64,000 nt of DNA from Larkinella punicea (lineage in GTDB: Bacteria; Bacteroidota; Bacteroidia; Cytophagales; Spirosomataceae), in the NCBI RefSeq assembly GCF_003334855.1, contig NZ_QOWE01000001.1, positions 186,001 through 250,000 of the forward strand, given 5' to 3'. Every line of letters starts with the position of its first letter. The stretch's first letter is position 1. The notes below the pieces were generated by a model, which saw nothing but the letters and a program-made list of their open reading frames with translations, made no database searches and was not told the DNA's origin. The position numbers and the translations under genes were made by a program. Of this stretch, positions 23,274-33,122 are shown piece after piece.

Positions 23274-24038
23274 TTATGATTTGGATGATTCCAGGGCAAG
23301 CAGTGAAGCGGGGTTGATGGCGGTTTTGATGTATCGACCCGCTCTGCCCAATACTTCCGAAACCGTTAGGGCTTTCTCCAACCCGTTGTTATCCACAACG
23401 TAGTCACCGGCAAACAGTCCACCACCCGGTTGCAGAATGGAACTGATCAGGGAAGCGTGACGCGCTTCAACCGATACAATTTTTCCGGCAATGGTCAGGT
23501 AAATAGAGTTCGCTTTCGAGATCAGCGGACCCGCACCGTTGTAGGCGGCCACCCCGGTATCTTCCAGCACCCGCGCCGTGTTCAACACTTCCCGGCGGTT
23601 GGTGAAATCAATACTGCTTACGTCGAATTCCAGATCACCAATGCGCTTGTCGGCCGGAATCGCCAGTTTGAAAAACTCACGGTGAATCAGCTCATGATCG
23701 TGAATATCCTTGAAAATCATTTCTTCTTTGCTCCCGGCAGCGAACGTTTTCTTCTCGATAACGGCCATGTAGAATGCCGTTTCCAGTTGCTCCAGGGCAT
23801 AGGCGTAGTTCAGAATGGCAAAATCACCTTCTCCGAAACTCACACCATCGGCCGAAAGCCGGGCTCCCGAATACTTGGGAGCAACATCGTTCATTGAATT
23901 TTGACAAGCCGTCAGAAAGGCAGCCGCCGAAACAGTAGTTAAGCCTAATGCGCGTAGAAACATCCGACGTTCAACTGATGGAATGGCGGGTACGCTCGGG
24001 CCTTTCTTGGGGGTAGAGGTACTTGTTAATTCTTCCAT
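23274..24038 (-). CDS. Ferritin-like domain lipoprotein with Tat-like signal (paralogue A)
   Basis: 254 residues from the ATG at 24038; the frame is open to 24137, but the extra residues are not signal-like. The leader has 'RRMFLRALGLTTVSAAAFL' followed by 'TAC', so it combines a twin-arginine pattern with a lipobox. The ferritin_2 helices carry 'LEQLETAFY', 'DHELIHREFF', 'LEDTGVAAYNG' and 'VSVEARHASLI', matching the ligands in the neighbour. The operon of two such proteins is common in Cytophagales. Function is unknown; iron handling or oxidative protection in the envelope is the usual guess. Confidence 0.85.
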   Translation of the reverse strand: MEELTSTSTPKKGPSVPAIPSVERRMFLRALGLTTVSAAAFLTACQNSMNDVAPKYSGARLSADGVSFGEGDFAILNYAYALEQLETAFYMAVIEKKTFAAGSKEEMIFKDIHDHELIHREFFKLAIPADKRIGDLEFDVSSIDFTNRREVLNTARVLEDTGVAAYNGAGPLISKANSIYLTIAGKIVSVEARHASLISSILQPGGGLFAGDYVVDNNGLEKALTVSEVLGRAGRYIKTAINPASLLALESSKS

Positions 24039-24311
24039 AAGAAAAGTGAATTTGTTAATAGGGTGTATAAAAAGGATCTTCTTAAAAGACACCCATACGA
24101 ACGAGTCAACTTGATTTTTGGATTTCGCAACGATCAAAAAAGATTTTATCAGGGCCGTATTCGAGGGAACGGGACAAAAAAGGGCGGTTTTCGGGGAAAA
24201 TAAGCCAGTTCAGGCCAAAGATTATTTTTTACCTGAAATCTGGATGCGGGAGCAGGAGCCGACCACGGGAGCAAAAAAACGAGCCGGTTCAGGGAGAATT
24301 CGTAACTGAAA

Positions 24312-24647
24312 TTAGATGGGCAAATGATTCACTTCTTCGGCCAGAAACTGTTGAAACCGTTCCTGAAGTCCGCGGTAATACGTCAGGTATTTGAGGCCTT
24401 CTTCGGTCACGCTGGCTCCCCCACCCCGCTCACCACCGGTTTGGGTGCTCACCAGGGGCGCGTCGGCCTGGCAGTTCATGGATTGAACCAGTTCCCAGGC
24501 CCGTTTGTAAGACATTTTCATTTCCTTGGCCGCCTGGTTGATCGACCCCGTCTGCTGAATGTGTTCCAGCAGTTCCATCCGGCCGATGCCGAAAAACCGC
24601 TCCTGGGCTTCCAGCCAGACTCTTCCGTTGATGTGCAAATTGGTCAT
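24312..24647 (-). CDS. ModE-like winged-helix regulator, DNA-binding domain only
   Basis: 111 residues that match the N-terminal LysR-type winged helix of ModE: 'RMELLEHIQQTGSINQAAKE' and 'MSYKRAWELVQSMN', then a GERGGGA wing and 'VTEEGLKYLTYYR'. No molybdate-binding (MOP/TOBE) domain is present, so metal sensing cannot be read from the sequence. Stand-alone ModE-type HTH proteins often control molybdate or redox genes. It lies 18 bases downstream of the propeller kinase gene on the same strand and upstream of nothing related, so its targets are unclear. Confidence 0.88.
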   Translation of the reverse strand: MTNLHINGRVWLEAQERFFGIGRMELLEHIQQTGSINQAAKEMKMSYKRAWELVQSMNCQADAPLVSTQTGGERGGGASVTEEGLKYLTYYRGLQERFQQFLAEEVNHLPI

Positions 24648-24665
24648 ACCACCCTTAAGACGGAG

Positions 24666-27600
24666 TTAAAACAAAGCCGTCACTTTTTTGATCGACCGCT
24701 CCAGCCGGTTCAGCGAAAACCGGCTCGTCGGCCGGTAGGTTAATGTTACAATGGCCCGCGTACCATCGCCGGGCGTCGATTGCCAGTCGATTTCGCCGTT
24801 GATCAGCGCCACCCGCGACTCGATGTTGCCGATACCCAACCCCCGCCGGGCTTCTTTGTAGTCGAAACCCTGGCCGTCGTCGTTGTAATACAGTTTCAAA
24901 AGCGGTTCTTCATACACCAGCCGAATGCTCACCTGCCGCGCGTTGGCGTGTTTCAACGTGTTGTTCAGCAATTCCTGCGTAATCCGGTACAGCATCAGTT
25001 CGGTTTCCGGATTCAGCCGCGACGGCAGTTCGTCGGCCCAGAAGTGCGTTTCGATCGTAGATTTGTCGATGCGCGAAAGCAGTTCCTCCACGGCAGCCGC
25101 GTAGCCATACTGCTCGAGCGTCCGCGGACTCAACTCCCGCAGCAGGTTGCGGATGTTGCCAATGATGTCGCTAATGAGTTGCCGCGCCAGCTCGCTCAAA
25201 GAGGTCGATCGCACGGGATGACTGGGCGGATCGACCAGCCGACCGACGTACAGTTTCAGTGTTGCCAGTTGGGTGCCGATCTCGTCGTGCAGGTCGCGGG
25301 CCAGGTTTTTCTTGATCTGCTCCTGCAACTCCACGGCCAGCCGGGTGTTCCGCTGGTGCTGCCGGTGAATCCGGTTTTCGCGCCGGCGAAGCCAGTAAAA
25401 ACCGATCGCGCCGACCAGCAATCCCAGCAACACCAGAAACCACGCCCGTTGCCAGAACGGCGGCTGAATCACCACCGTCAACCGCTTGATTTTCGGACTC
25501 CACTGACCATCCTTGTTGGCCGCTTTCACCCGGAAGGTATAGGTTCCCGGCGGCAGATTGGCATACCGGACGTAGGTGTCCAGCCCCGACTGCACCCACT
25601 GGTCATCATAGCCCACGAGCTGATACTGATACTGGTTTCGACCGTTGCTGTAATAGTCCAGGGCCGTAAATTCAAGCGCTACGGTATTCTGATTGAAAGG
25701 CAGTTCGACGCGGGCCACCTCTCCAATATAACCATCTGACTGATAAGGCTTTTCATTGACACTCATCGTGTGAATGTGAACCGCCGGCATATAGGAACTG
25801 GTTCGGAACTGCTCCGGATAAAACCGGTTGAATCCGTTTACACCACCAAAAAACAGCTCGCCGTCCTGGGTTCGGAAATACGCATTGCCGTTGAACTCGT
25901 AGCCCTGCAACCCGTCGGACATGTCGAAGTTCTTGAACTTTTTCGTGGTGGGATTAAAAAAGGCCAGGCCCCGGTTTGTGCTCATCCACAGCCGGTTCTG
26001 ATGATCCGGCAGAATTCCGTAAATGAACGGATTCGCCAGGCCGTGCTGCTGGTCATAGAGGCTGATGCGGCCGGTTTTGGTGTTCAAAGCCGCCAGCCCT
26101 TTGTCCGTCGCCATCCAGACAATGGGATGCACAGGATCTTCGTAAAAATAAAGAACCGTGTAGCCGTCCAGACCTTTCACAATTTGCTGAGGTTCAGGAT
26201 TTTTTCCGATGGGTGGCCGCTCATAACAGTAGAATCCGGCCGAGTAGGTTCCCACCCAGTAGCGACCGGCGCGATCGCGGGCCAGGCTGAAAATATTCTG
26301 ATGAACCATTGTCGGCAGCAGGGTAAACTTCTTCTGGCGAACATCGAGCAGAAAAAGGCCATCTTCAGTGGCCGCCAGCATGGTATTGTCATCGATGGAC
26401 AGCAGCCGACGTACAAAATTTTCGACCACCTTGCTGTTGGGCGAACCCGGCAGCGGAATTTTCCGGAAGGTGGATTTCTCTTTATCGAAAGTAAAAACAC
26501 CCCCGTTCGTGCCGACCCAGATTCGGCCCTGCGGGTCTTTATACAGACATTTGATGAGGGTTCGGGAGGGTAAATCGCTGTATCTGGCCTGCGTCAGATA
26601 CCGCCGGATGATGCGGTTTTGGGAGCGATCCAACACGTCGAGGCTTCGTTCGGTAGCAATCCACAACTCCGTTGGGGAAGTTTCCAGAAAACCGCGCACC
26701 ACAAAATGGCTGAGCGTCGACGGGTCTTTGGCCACGTGCGGTTCGTTTTTGGAAACGGCCATGCCGCCAAAAAAAGTACTGCCCGGCACGATGCGGGCCA
26801 GGCCATCGGGGTCGGTATTCGCCCAGATAATGCCCTGTCGGTCGATATAGATTTTACAGATTTCGTAATCGGCCAGATGCCGGGAGCTGTTGGTAAAACC
26901 GCTCACGGGGCTGAACCGGCTGGTCTGTTTATCAAACAGCCAGATTCCGCTGCGCTGGGTGCCGAGCCACAACCGACCGTCGTGATCTTCCGCAATTGTA
27001 TAAATCGAAGTCAGAGAACGCCCGCCATCCGGCATAAACGTTTGATAACGACCCGTTTGCGGCTCAAACCGAATCATACCGGCTGCGGTTCCGAGCCAGA
27101 CCACCCCCGCCGTATCGCAATGAAACGAGAAAACGCCCACCGCCGGACCTGCTTCGTTTGTGGGGTGATTGCTGAAATAATAGTGAGCCCGCCGTTCGTA
27201 GAGATTATACCGAATCAGACCGGTTGGCGCGTGGAGCCACACATCGCCCAGTGGGGTCCGAACGGTTGAATTCAGTTGGTCGTATTCATGCGTGGGCCGC
27301 ACGCCCGGGTCCAGCACCAGCTTCTGGCGGGTTTTGATCGTCAACGAAACCAGCCCTTCGGTTTCACTGTAATACAACACCTCCTGCCCGTTGGCGTAGA
27401 ACGGAATGGTTTTGCTCTTTAGCGGTTTTTTGGCTTTCGAATAGGAATAAATGCAGGTGAAATGGTCGGTCGCCCGGTCGTAGTAGTTGAGTCCGTATTC
27501 CGTGCCAATCCAGAGATTGCCGTTGCGATCTTCCACAATCCCGGAGATATTGATGCCGACAATGGCGGTGGAATCGGTCAGATTGGGGCGGTAATGCCGA

Positions 27601-27827
27601 AAATGCGCCCCGTCATACCGGTTCAGGCCGTCCTGTGTACCCAACCACAGAAACCCCCGGCTGTCGGTCAGCATGTGATACACCGACCCTTGCGTCAGAC
27701 CATCGTCAACGCCAATGTGATCAATCCGGAGGGACTGACTGAGCGGGTCTTTCGGGGTTCCCGAAGCCACCGGCGACCCGAGGACGATCAGCCAGCAGAG
27801 CAGGAACAAGATACGGGTTAGTTTCAT
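24666..27827 (-). CDS. Large sensor kinase with two-component propeller, Y_Y_Y and NarL-type kinase domains
   Basis: 1053 residues. A signal peptide is followed by about 14 propeller repeats (residues about 35-700) with the W-L/I-G-T pattern, for example 'GFLWLGTQDGLNRYD', 'GNLWIGTEYGLNYYD' and 'GRIWVGTNGGVFTFD'. The Y_Y_Y domain ends 'PPGTYTFRVKAANKDGQWS'. One membrane helix (about 800-820) leads to HisKA_3 with 'ARDLHDEIGTQLATLKLYV' and a HATPase_c domain ('HANARQVSIRLVY', 'DDGQGFD', 'GLGIGNIESR'). It phosphorylates a NarL-type regulator that is not nearby. Unlike hybrid systems, it has no fused receiver or AraC domain. Such sensors often detect polysaccharide pieces. Confidence 0.9.
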   Translation of the reverse strand: MKLTRILFLLCWLIVLGSPVASGTPKDPLSQSLRIDHIGVDDGLTQGSVYHMLTDSRGFLWLGTQDGLNRYDGAHFRHYRPNLTDSTAIVGINISGIVEDRNGNLWIGTEYGLNYYDRATDHFTCIYSYSKAKKPLKSKTIPFYANGQEVLYYSETEGLVSLTIKTRQKLVLDPGVRPTHEYDQLNSTVRTPLGDVWLHAPTGLIRYNLYERRAHYYFSNHPTNEAGPAVGVFSFHCDTAGVVWLGTAAGMIRFEPQTGRYQTFMPDGGRSLTSIYTIAEDHDGRLWLGTQRSGIWLFDKQTSRFSPVSGFTNSSRHLADYEICKIYIDRQGIIWANTDPDGLARIVPGSTFFGGMAVSKNEPHVAKDPSTLSHFVVRGFLETSPTELWIATERSLDVLDRSQNRIIRRYLTQARYSDLPSRTLIKCLYKDPQGRIWVGTNGGVFTFDKEKSTFRKIPLPGSPNSKVVENFVRRLLSIDDNTMLAATEDGLFLLDVRQKKFTLLPTMVHQNIFSLARDRAGRYWVGTYSAGFYCYERPPIGKNPEPQQIVKGLDGYTVLYFYEDPVHPIVWMATDKGLAALNTKTGRISLYDQQHGLANPFIYGILPDHQNRLWMSTNRGLAFFNPTTKKFKNFDMSDGLQGYEFNGNAYFRTQDGELFFGGVNGFNRFYPEQFRTSSYMPAVHIHTMSVNEKPYQSDGYIGEVARVELPFNQNTVALEFTALDYYSNGRNQYQYQLVGYDDQWVQSGLDTYVRYANLPPGTYTFRVKAANKDGQWSPKIKRLTVVIQPPFWQRAWFLVLLGLLVGAIGFYWLRRRENRIHRQHQRNTRLAVELQEQIKKNLARDLHDEIGTQLATLKLYVGRLVDPPSHPVRSTSLSELARQLISDIIGNIRNLLRELSPRTLEQYGYAAAVEELLSRIDKSTIETHFWADELPSRLNPETELMLYRITQELLNNTLKHANARQVSIRLVYEEPLLKLYYNDDGQGFDYKEARRGLGIGNIESRVALINGEIDWQSTPGDGTRAIVTLTYRPTSRFSLNRLERSIKKVTALF

Positions 27828-27891
27828 TTGTCACCGAAACGGAAACATCAGGGTAAATTAACAGATAGATCGGTAACCTGCAAATGTTGTT

Positions 27892-27990
27892 AAGACAAGA
27901 GAGGAAAGACAAGAGAGAAAAGACAAAAAACCGCTACCGGCTGTCTTTATTCCCTCGTCTTTCCTCTCTTGTCTCTTGTCTTACCTCTCT
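27892..27990. repeat. Purine/pyrimidine-strand inverted repeat made of GACAAGAGA words
   Basis: Arms 27894-27910 and 27957-27973 are exact 17-base complements. The left side repeats GACAAGAGAG-like words, and the right side repeats CTCTTGTCTT. It follows the stop of the 27998 esterase gene on the minus strand and may end its transcript. Similar word-repeat hairpins occur at 33121-33197 and 56700-56854. Confidence 0.75.
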
Positions 27991-27997
27991 TGTCTTT

Positions 27998-30643
27998 CTA
28001 CGGTTTCAGCACCTTGACGGTAACCGCCTGCTGACCGCTCACGACCCGCAGCAAAAGCAAGCCCGTCGGCTGTCGTCCTACCGGCAAATGCTGAATTTCA
28101 ACCGTCCCGGCTTCGGCCACGTCCTGTCCCGCCAACATGCGGCCATTCAGGTCGGAAAGCTGCAAATGCAGGAATTGTCCTTCGGCTCCGCGGACTTCCA
28201 CCCCAACGGTTTCGCCCACCGGATTGCCCAAAACCGTCACCGTCAGGTTCCGCTCCGAAACACCCGCCGACACGCGGGCCGCCGGGGGCGCGCACGTCAG
28301 TGGTTTTGGCGCACCTTTCAGGGTATAACTGCTGTTCAGGATTTTTGCACTGATTTGATGTGTGGCATTATTCTTCAGACTGGCTGGCGTCGTAAAGCTG
28401 TAAGCATGAGCGCCGTTGCCCTTGGCGGCATCCTTCAGATCCTGCCGGTAGATGTTGGCTTCGGTCGTGCCGATGGAAACGCCGTTGGCATAAAATTCAA
28501 TCGTCATCGGTGTGTTGGGCTTGTTCCGATCCCAGACCCAGCCCCGCATGGTGCCGCACTCCACTTTGTCCAGGTAGCCCTCGAAGCTCCCCGTCACCGT
28601 GGTCGACGACGGCGGTTGCGTCGTCGGAGGCTGTATCGTCAAGGTTACCGGTGTTGAGCCGGTGCCGCCCCGCGGATCGGTTGCCGTATACGTCAGGGTA
28701 AACGTGCCATTGACCGTGGGCGTCCCGCTCAGCACCCGGCTGGCCGGATTGAAGCCCAGGCCAGTCGGCACGGGTGACAAACCGTAGGTGAGCGTTTCTC
28801 CATCTGAATCCGAAAAAACCGGTAACGTGGTCGAATAGGCTACACCCTGCTGGGCCGACAACGCGGATACTGTGGGCGATTGGGGCGGGTTGTTGGCCGG
28901 TGGTGGTGTGCCGGTTCCCTGACACTCAATCACTTTGGGGCCACTTTTCAACACAAAACTGCTGCCCGTTACGCGGGCCGAAAGGCTGTGTTTCGCCCCG
29001 TTTTTCAGGCTGTTGTCGATGAAGTAGCGAAACGCATGGCGTCCGTCGCCTTTGCCGGCGTTGGCCAGATCCTGCCGGAATTCGTCGGCGGTCAGGGTGG
29101 CAATAACCGTTGTTCCGTCCAGAATCTGGACCGAAATCGGGGTATTTTTCTGGTTGGCATCCCAGGCCCAGCCCCGGAATGTTTCGCAGTCAGCACCGTA
29201 GAGATACCCATCGAAATTACCGCTAACTACGGGTGGCGTCGTCGGATTACACGCTACGTTGGTCGGCACACCGGTCGTTTCACCCTTGTTGAGCATCGGT
29301 ACCGAAGCGTTGAAAAAGTTCTGCCCGTTATACGGCGTCGTCAGGGCCTTGTTCCATTCTGTCGCAACGGCACTCTGTCCCAGGTTGTTAAAGTGTGTTT
29401 TATCAGGATCCGGTTGCCGGTACGAATTGCCAAACTGGTCGGTATTGGGGCCGTTGAAAATGTTGGCCCGGCCATAGGGCGACACAAACGGATCGCCAAA
29501 CGCTTTGGGTGCAGCGACCGGATTGCTGTTGTCGTGGGTGGCATACCCGATCACTTTAACCTGCCGCTGAATGACCAGCGGATCGGTGATGCCGCGCAGA
29601 TGACTGGCCTGCGCGATAACCCAGGGAACGTCGGCACCCAGATCGGCCCGGCTTTGCCCAATCAATTCATTCAACAGGTTGTCATCGGTTTCTGACATAT
29701 TGATTGCATTGGTCCGTACATCATAATACCGCGTCGCTCTCGGAAAACCGCCCGTCGTGTTGGCGGGCGAGTTGTTTGGCGTAGAGGGATCCCCGCGGAT
29801 GTCGTTTTCGCCCTGGTGCCAGAGAATAGCCCGCAACCCCGTCTGTTTGGCCCGGCCCGTCAGAAAATTCTTCAAATTCCGGTACGGAAACCCGTTGATA
29901 AAACGGGGCTGTCCATCGTTGAAGGGCGTATTGCGGTTCTGGCTGCTGTTTCGCCATTCCACCACACTTGTCGACGACATGGAGTTCTGGTAGAATGCCA
30001 CCGGCACATTCAGCGTCTGTATCAGCTTGTTGCCCAATCCGCCCCAATACCATTGAAAATAAACCGTTTCGGGCGAACAACCGGCACATTTTCCCGGATC
30101 ATTTTCCTCAAAGCCTTGCAAATTATTGCTCTGATCCTTTTCGTTGAAAAACCGGACGAAGGTCGCATTCCCCGTTTCATAAGCCGGGTTGTTTGCATTC
30201 ACAATGCCCGACGCATTGGATTGGCCGGCAATGGCAAACACCTCCCCGACCCCGAGATCGAACTCGGCCGTTTCCCGACCGCTGTTGTCCTTCGCCCTGA
30301 CTTTGTACATGCCACCGGCCACGTCGATCTGCGCCGTGACCTGACACGTCCCGGCCCCCGAAATCGGTACCGTGGTCCAGCTTTGCGAATTACCCGTCAC
30401 CGGATTGAGTGGCCCTTGCGTGTTGCCGGTCAGGGTATACTTGTAAAACAGCAGTTGCAGGGAGGAGATGGTCTGCCCGTTGGTCGAGGTGATGATGCAT
30501 TTTACGCTCGCCTTGTTGTCGAACCCACGCTGAAAGACCATCCCGTTCTGCGGCCACGAAACCGCCACCTGGGCGCGGAGCGTTGCGGCTCCCAACAGCA
30601 ATACCAAGACAATTCCAACTTTTGAAAGTAGATTTTTAGGCAT
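27998..30643 (-). CDS. Secreted SGNH/SASA-type esterase with duplicated modules and T9SS sorting domain
   Basis: 881 residues from the ATG at 30643, which opens a signal peptide ending 'ATLRAQ'; the frame is open to 30724, but the added residues are not signal-like. The SASA (sialate O-acetylesterase-like) domain has 'FAIAGQSNASGI' with the nucleophile Ser and 'AILWHQGENDIRG'. Two copies of a module of about 95 residues follow (near 505-600 and 700-795), sharing 'FRGWAWD', 'RQDLANAGKGDG' and 'MRGWVWD', 'RQDLKDAAKGNG'. Between them is a putative Ig domain ('LSGTPTVNGTFTLTYTATD'). The C-terminus is a type A type IX secretion sorting domain ending 'VTVKVLKP'. It should deacylate glycans at the cell surface. 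Confidence 0.85.
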   Translation of the reverse strand: MPKNLLSKVGIVLVLLLGAATLRAQVAVSWPQNGMVFQRGFDNKASVKCIITSTNGQTISSLQLLFYKYTLTGNTQGPLNPVTGNSQSWTTVPISGAGTCQVTAQIDVAGGMYKVRAKDNSGRETAEFDLGVGEVFAIAGQSNASGIVNANNPAYETGNATFVRFFNEKDQSNNLQGFEENDPGKCAGCSPETVYFQWYWGGLGNKLIQTLNVPVAFYQNSMSSTSVVEWRNSSQNRNTPFNDGQPRFINGFPYRNLKNFLTGRAKQTGLRAILWHQGENDIRGDPSTPNNSPANTTGGFPRATRYYDVRTNAINMSETDDNLLNELIGQSRADLGADVPWVIAQASHLRGITDPLVIQRQVKVIGYATHDNSNPVAAPKAFGDPFVSPYGRANIFNGPNTDQFGNSYRQPDPDKTHFNNLGQSAVATEWNKALTTPYNGQNFFNASVPMLNKGETTGVPTNVACNPTTPPVVSGNFDGYLYGADCETFRGWAWDANQKNTPISVQILDGTTVIATLTADEFRQDLANAGKGDGRHAFRYFIDNSLKNGAKHSLSARVTGSSFVLKSGPKVIECQGTGTPPPANNPPQSPTVSALSAQQGVAYSTTLPVFSDSDGETLTYGLSPVPTGLGFNPASRVLSGTPTVNGTFTLTYTATDPRGGTGSTPVTLTIQPPTTQPPSSTTVTGSFEGYLDKVECGTMRGWVWDRNKPNTPMTIEFYANGVSIGTTEANIYRQDLKDAAKGNGAHAYSFTTPASLKNNATHQISAKILNSSYTLKGAPKPLTCAPPAARVSAGVSERNLTVTVLGNPVGETVGVEVRGAEGQFLHLQLSDLNGRMLAGQDVAEAGTVEIQHLPVGRQPTGLLLLRVVSGQQAVTVKVLKP

Positions 30644-30862
30644 ACAATGCGGTTTATGGTAACTAGAAAGATAGGAATGAAGACAAACTCGTTTCGATTG
30701 CGAAATTGATTCGGTATCGATCACGCTGCAATACTATTTCATTTCCCGCTTTTATAAACTATTTCGTTTCACTATTTTATTCGGAAAGCTGAACGCTTTA
30801 TACGTAAAAACCGGTGAAGTTGATACGCAGGCCGTGAAGAATTGGTGGGATATTTTGTAAAG

Positions 30863-30952
30863 GATTGGAACACGGATTGGGCGGATTGAACGGATCAAAA
30901 CAGATTTTTATCTGCGTTAATCCGTTTAATCCGCCCAATCAGCGTTCCAATC
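30863..30952. repeat. Imperfect inverted repeat of CGGATT words between divergent genes
   Basis: Arms 30863-30895 and 30920-30952 (33 bases) pair with three mismatches around an inner hairpin at 30901-30914 (CAGA-TTTTTA-TCTG). The arms consist of repeated CGGATTN words. It lies in the gap between the divergent esterase (30643) and prolyl oligopeptidase (31014) genes. The rest of the 30644-31013 gap shows no gene. Confidence 0.75.
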
Positions 30953-31013
30953 AGATCAAAAGTCGTAATTTGGATTTTATCGACTCATTTTCTTATTAAC
31001 CTATTTGATAGGC

Positions 31014-33122
31014 ATGTTCTTAAAATCCATCCTGACTGGTCTGTTTATTATGCTTGAAATCTCCGGGGCTACAGCCCAATCCACTCCCCTAAACTATCCA
31101 AAAACCCGCAAAACGGATCAGATCGACGACTATCACGGCACAAAAGTGGCCGATCCATACCGCTGGCTCGAAGACGACCGTTCGGCGGAAACCGGTGCGT
31201 GGGTGAAAGCCCAGAATGCCGTTACCTTCGGGTATCTGGAGCAGATTCCTTACCGGAAGCAACTGGAAAAGCGGCTCGAACAGATCATCAATTACCCCCG
31301 TTTTTCGGCTCCGGGTCGTAAAAAGGAGTGGTTTTACTTCTACAAAAACGACGGACTGCAAAACCAGTCGGTTTTATATCGCCAGAAGGGCCTGACCGGC
31401 ACGCCCGAGGTGGTGATCGACCCCAACCAGCTTTCGGCCGACGGCACGACGCGGCTCACGAGTTTCGATCTGTCGAAAAACGGCCGGTATGCGGCCTATG
31501 CGCTGTCGAAAGCAGGGTCCGACTGGCAGGAAATCTACGTGATGGACATGCAGACCTTAAAACCGCTGCCCGACAAGCTCGAATGGGTGAAATTCACGGG
31601 GGCGGCCTGGAAAGGCGACGGTTTTTATTACAGCCGGTATGACAAACCCGCTGCCGGACAGGAGTTATCGTCCAAAAATGAGTTCATGAAGGTGTATTTC
31701 CACCGGCAGGGAACCGCTCAGACCCAGGACGAACTGGTGTATGAAGACAAAGCGCATCCGTTGCGGTATTTCTTTTCACAAACTACTGAGGATGAGCGGT
31801 TTTTGATTCTGAACATTTCCGAGGGTACGGACGGGTCCGAGGTCTGGTACAAAGACCTGCAAGCCGGTGACAAGCAATTCAAACGACTTTTCGAAGGCTT
31901 TAAATACAACTACTCGGTTGTCGACAATGTGGGCGATCAGTTGCTGGTGTATCACAACAACGGCGCACCAAATTACAAGCTTTCCAGAGTGATGCCCAAA
32001 ACCGGTGCGCTCAGTGATCTGATTCTGGAAAAGCCCGAAAAACTGGATGGCGCTTCGGTTGCCGGTGACAAAGTCTTTGCGAATTATCTGAAAGATGCCA
32101 CCTCGCGTATTTACGTGTATGACCTGAACGGCAAGCTCGAAAATGAAGTGTCGCTGCCGGGCCTGGGAACCGTGAGCGGTTTTGATGGAGAGCGCGACGA
32201 TAAATTCGTATTCTACACCTTCACCTCCTTTACGTTTCCGGCCACGATTTACCGCTACGACCTGGCGACGAAGAAAACCACCCTATTCCGGGCGCCGGAA
32301 GTCGATTTCAAACCGGCAGATTACGAAACCAAACAGGTGTTTTTCACCAGCAAGGACGGCACCCGCGTACCGATGTTCCTGACCTATCGGAAGGGCCTGC
32401 AACTGGACGGCAACAACCCGACCATGCTCTACGGCTATGGCGGTTTTAACGTCACCCTCACCCCCGGATTTAGCGCTTTGCTGATTCCGTTTCTGGAACA
32501 GGGCGGCATTTACGCATCCGTGAACCTGCGTGGAGGCAGCGAATACGGTGAAACCTGGCACGAACAGGGCATGAAACTCAAGAAACAGAATGTGTTCGAC
32601 GATTGCATTGCGGCTGCCGAGTACCTGATCGCTCAAAAGTACACCTCACCACAAAAGCTGGCGCTGCGGGGCGGTTCCAACGGCGGTTTGCTGGTGGGCG
32701 CGGTCATCAACCAGCGGCCGGATTTGTTCCGGGTTGCCATTCCGCAGGTGGGCGTGATGGACATGCTGCGGTTTCATAAATTCACCGTTGGCTGGGGCTG
32801 GGTATCGGATTATGGCAGCAGCGATAATGCCGACGAATTCAAGGCGATTTATGCCTATTCGCCGATTCATAATATTAAAGAGGGAATCCCGTATCCGGCC
32901 ACGATGATCACCACCGCCGACCACGACGACCGGGTGGTTCCGGCCCATTCGTTCAAGTATGCGGCCACGTTGCAGGAACACTACAAAGGCCCGAATCCGG
33001 CCCTGATCCGGATCGAAACCAATTCCGGCCACGGTGCCAGCAACACGAAGAAAAACATCGAGTCGACGGCGGATATTTACGCGTTTATGCTCTGGAATAT
33101 GGGCGTGAAGAGTTTGAAATAG
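31014..33122 (+). CDS. Prolyl oligopeptidase (S9A family), exported
   Basis: 702 residues from the ATG at 31014; an in-frame TTG nine bases earlier is less likely. A signal peptide ends near 'GATAQ'. The N-terminal propeller region (about 70-415) has 'DPYRWLEDD' at its start, typical of S9A. The alpha/beta-hydrolase domain has the nucleophile in 'LRGGSNGGLLVG', Asp in 'TTADHDDRVVP' and His in 'NSGHGAS', so the triad is complete, and 'SVNLRGGSEYG' marks the oxyanion region. It cleaves small peptides after proline in the periplasm. Length is normal. A hairpin repeat and a terminator follow. Confidence 0.93.
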   Translation: MFLKSILTGLFIMLEISGATAQSTPLNYPKTRKTDQIDDYHGTKVADPYRWLEDDRSAETGAWVKAQNAVTFGYLEQIPYRKQLEKRLEQIINYPRFSAPGRKKEWFYFYKNDGLQNQSVLYRQKGLTGTPEVVIDPNQLSADGTTRLTSFDLSKNGRYAAYALSKAGSDWQEIYVMDMQTLKPLPDKLEWVKFTGAAWKGDGFYYSRYDKPAAGQELSSKNEFMKVYFHRQGTAQTQDELVYEDKAHPLRYFFSQTTEDERFLILNISEGTDGSEVWYKDLQAGDKQFKRLFEGFKYNYSVVDNVGDQLLVYHNNGAPNYKLSRVMPKTGALSDLILEKPEKLDGASVAGDKVFANYLKDATSRIYVYDLNGKLENEVSLPGLGTVSGFDGERDDKFVFYTFTSFTFPATIYRYDLATKKTTLFRAPEVDFKPADYETKQVFFTSKDGTRVPMFLTYRKGLQLDGNNPTMLYGYGGFNVTLTPGFSALLIPFLEQGGIYASVNLRGGSEYGETWHEQGMKLKKQNVFDDCIAAAEYLIAQKYTSPQKLALRGGSNGGLLVGAVINQRPDLFRVAIPQVGVMDMLRFHKFTVGWGWVSDYGSSDNADEFKAIYAYSPIHNIKEGIPYPATMITTADHDDRVVPAHSFKYAATLQEHYKGPNPALIRIETNSGHGASNTKKNIESTADIYAFMLWNMGVKSLK

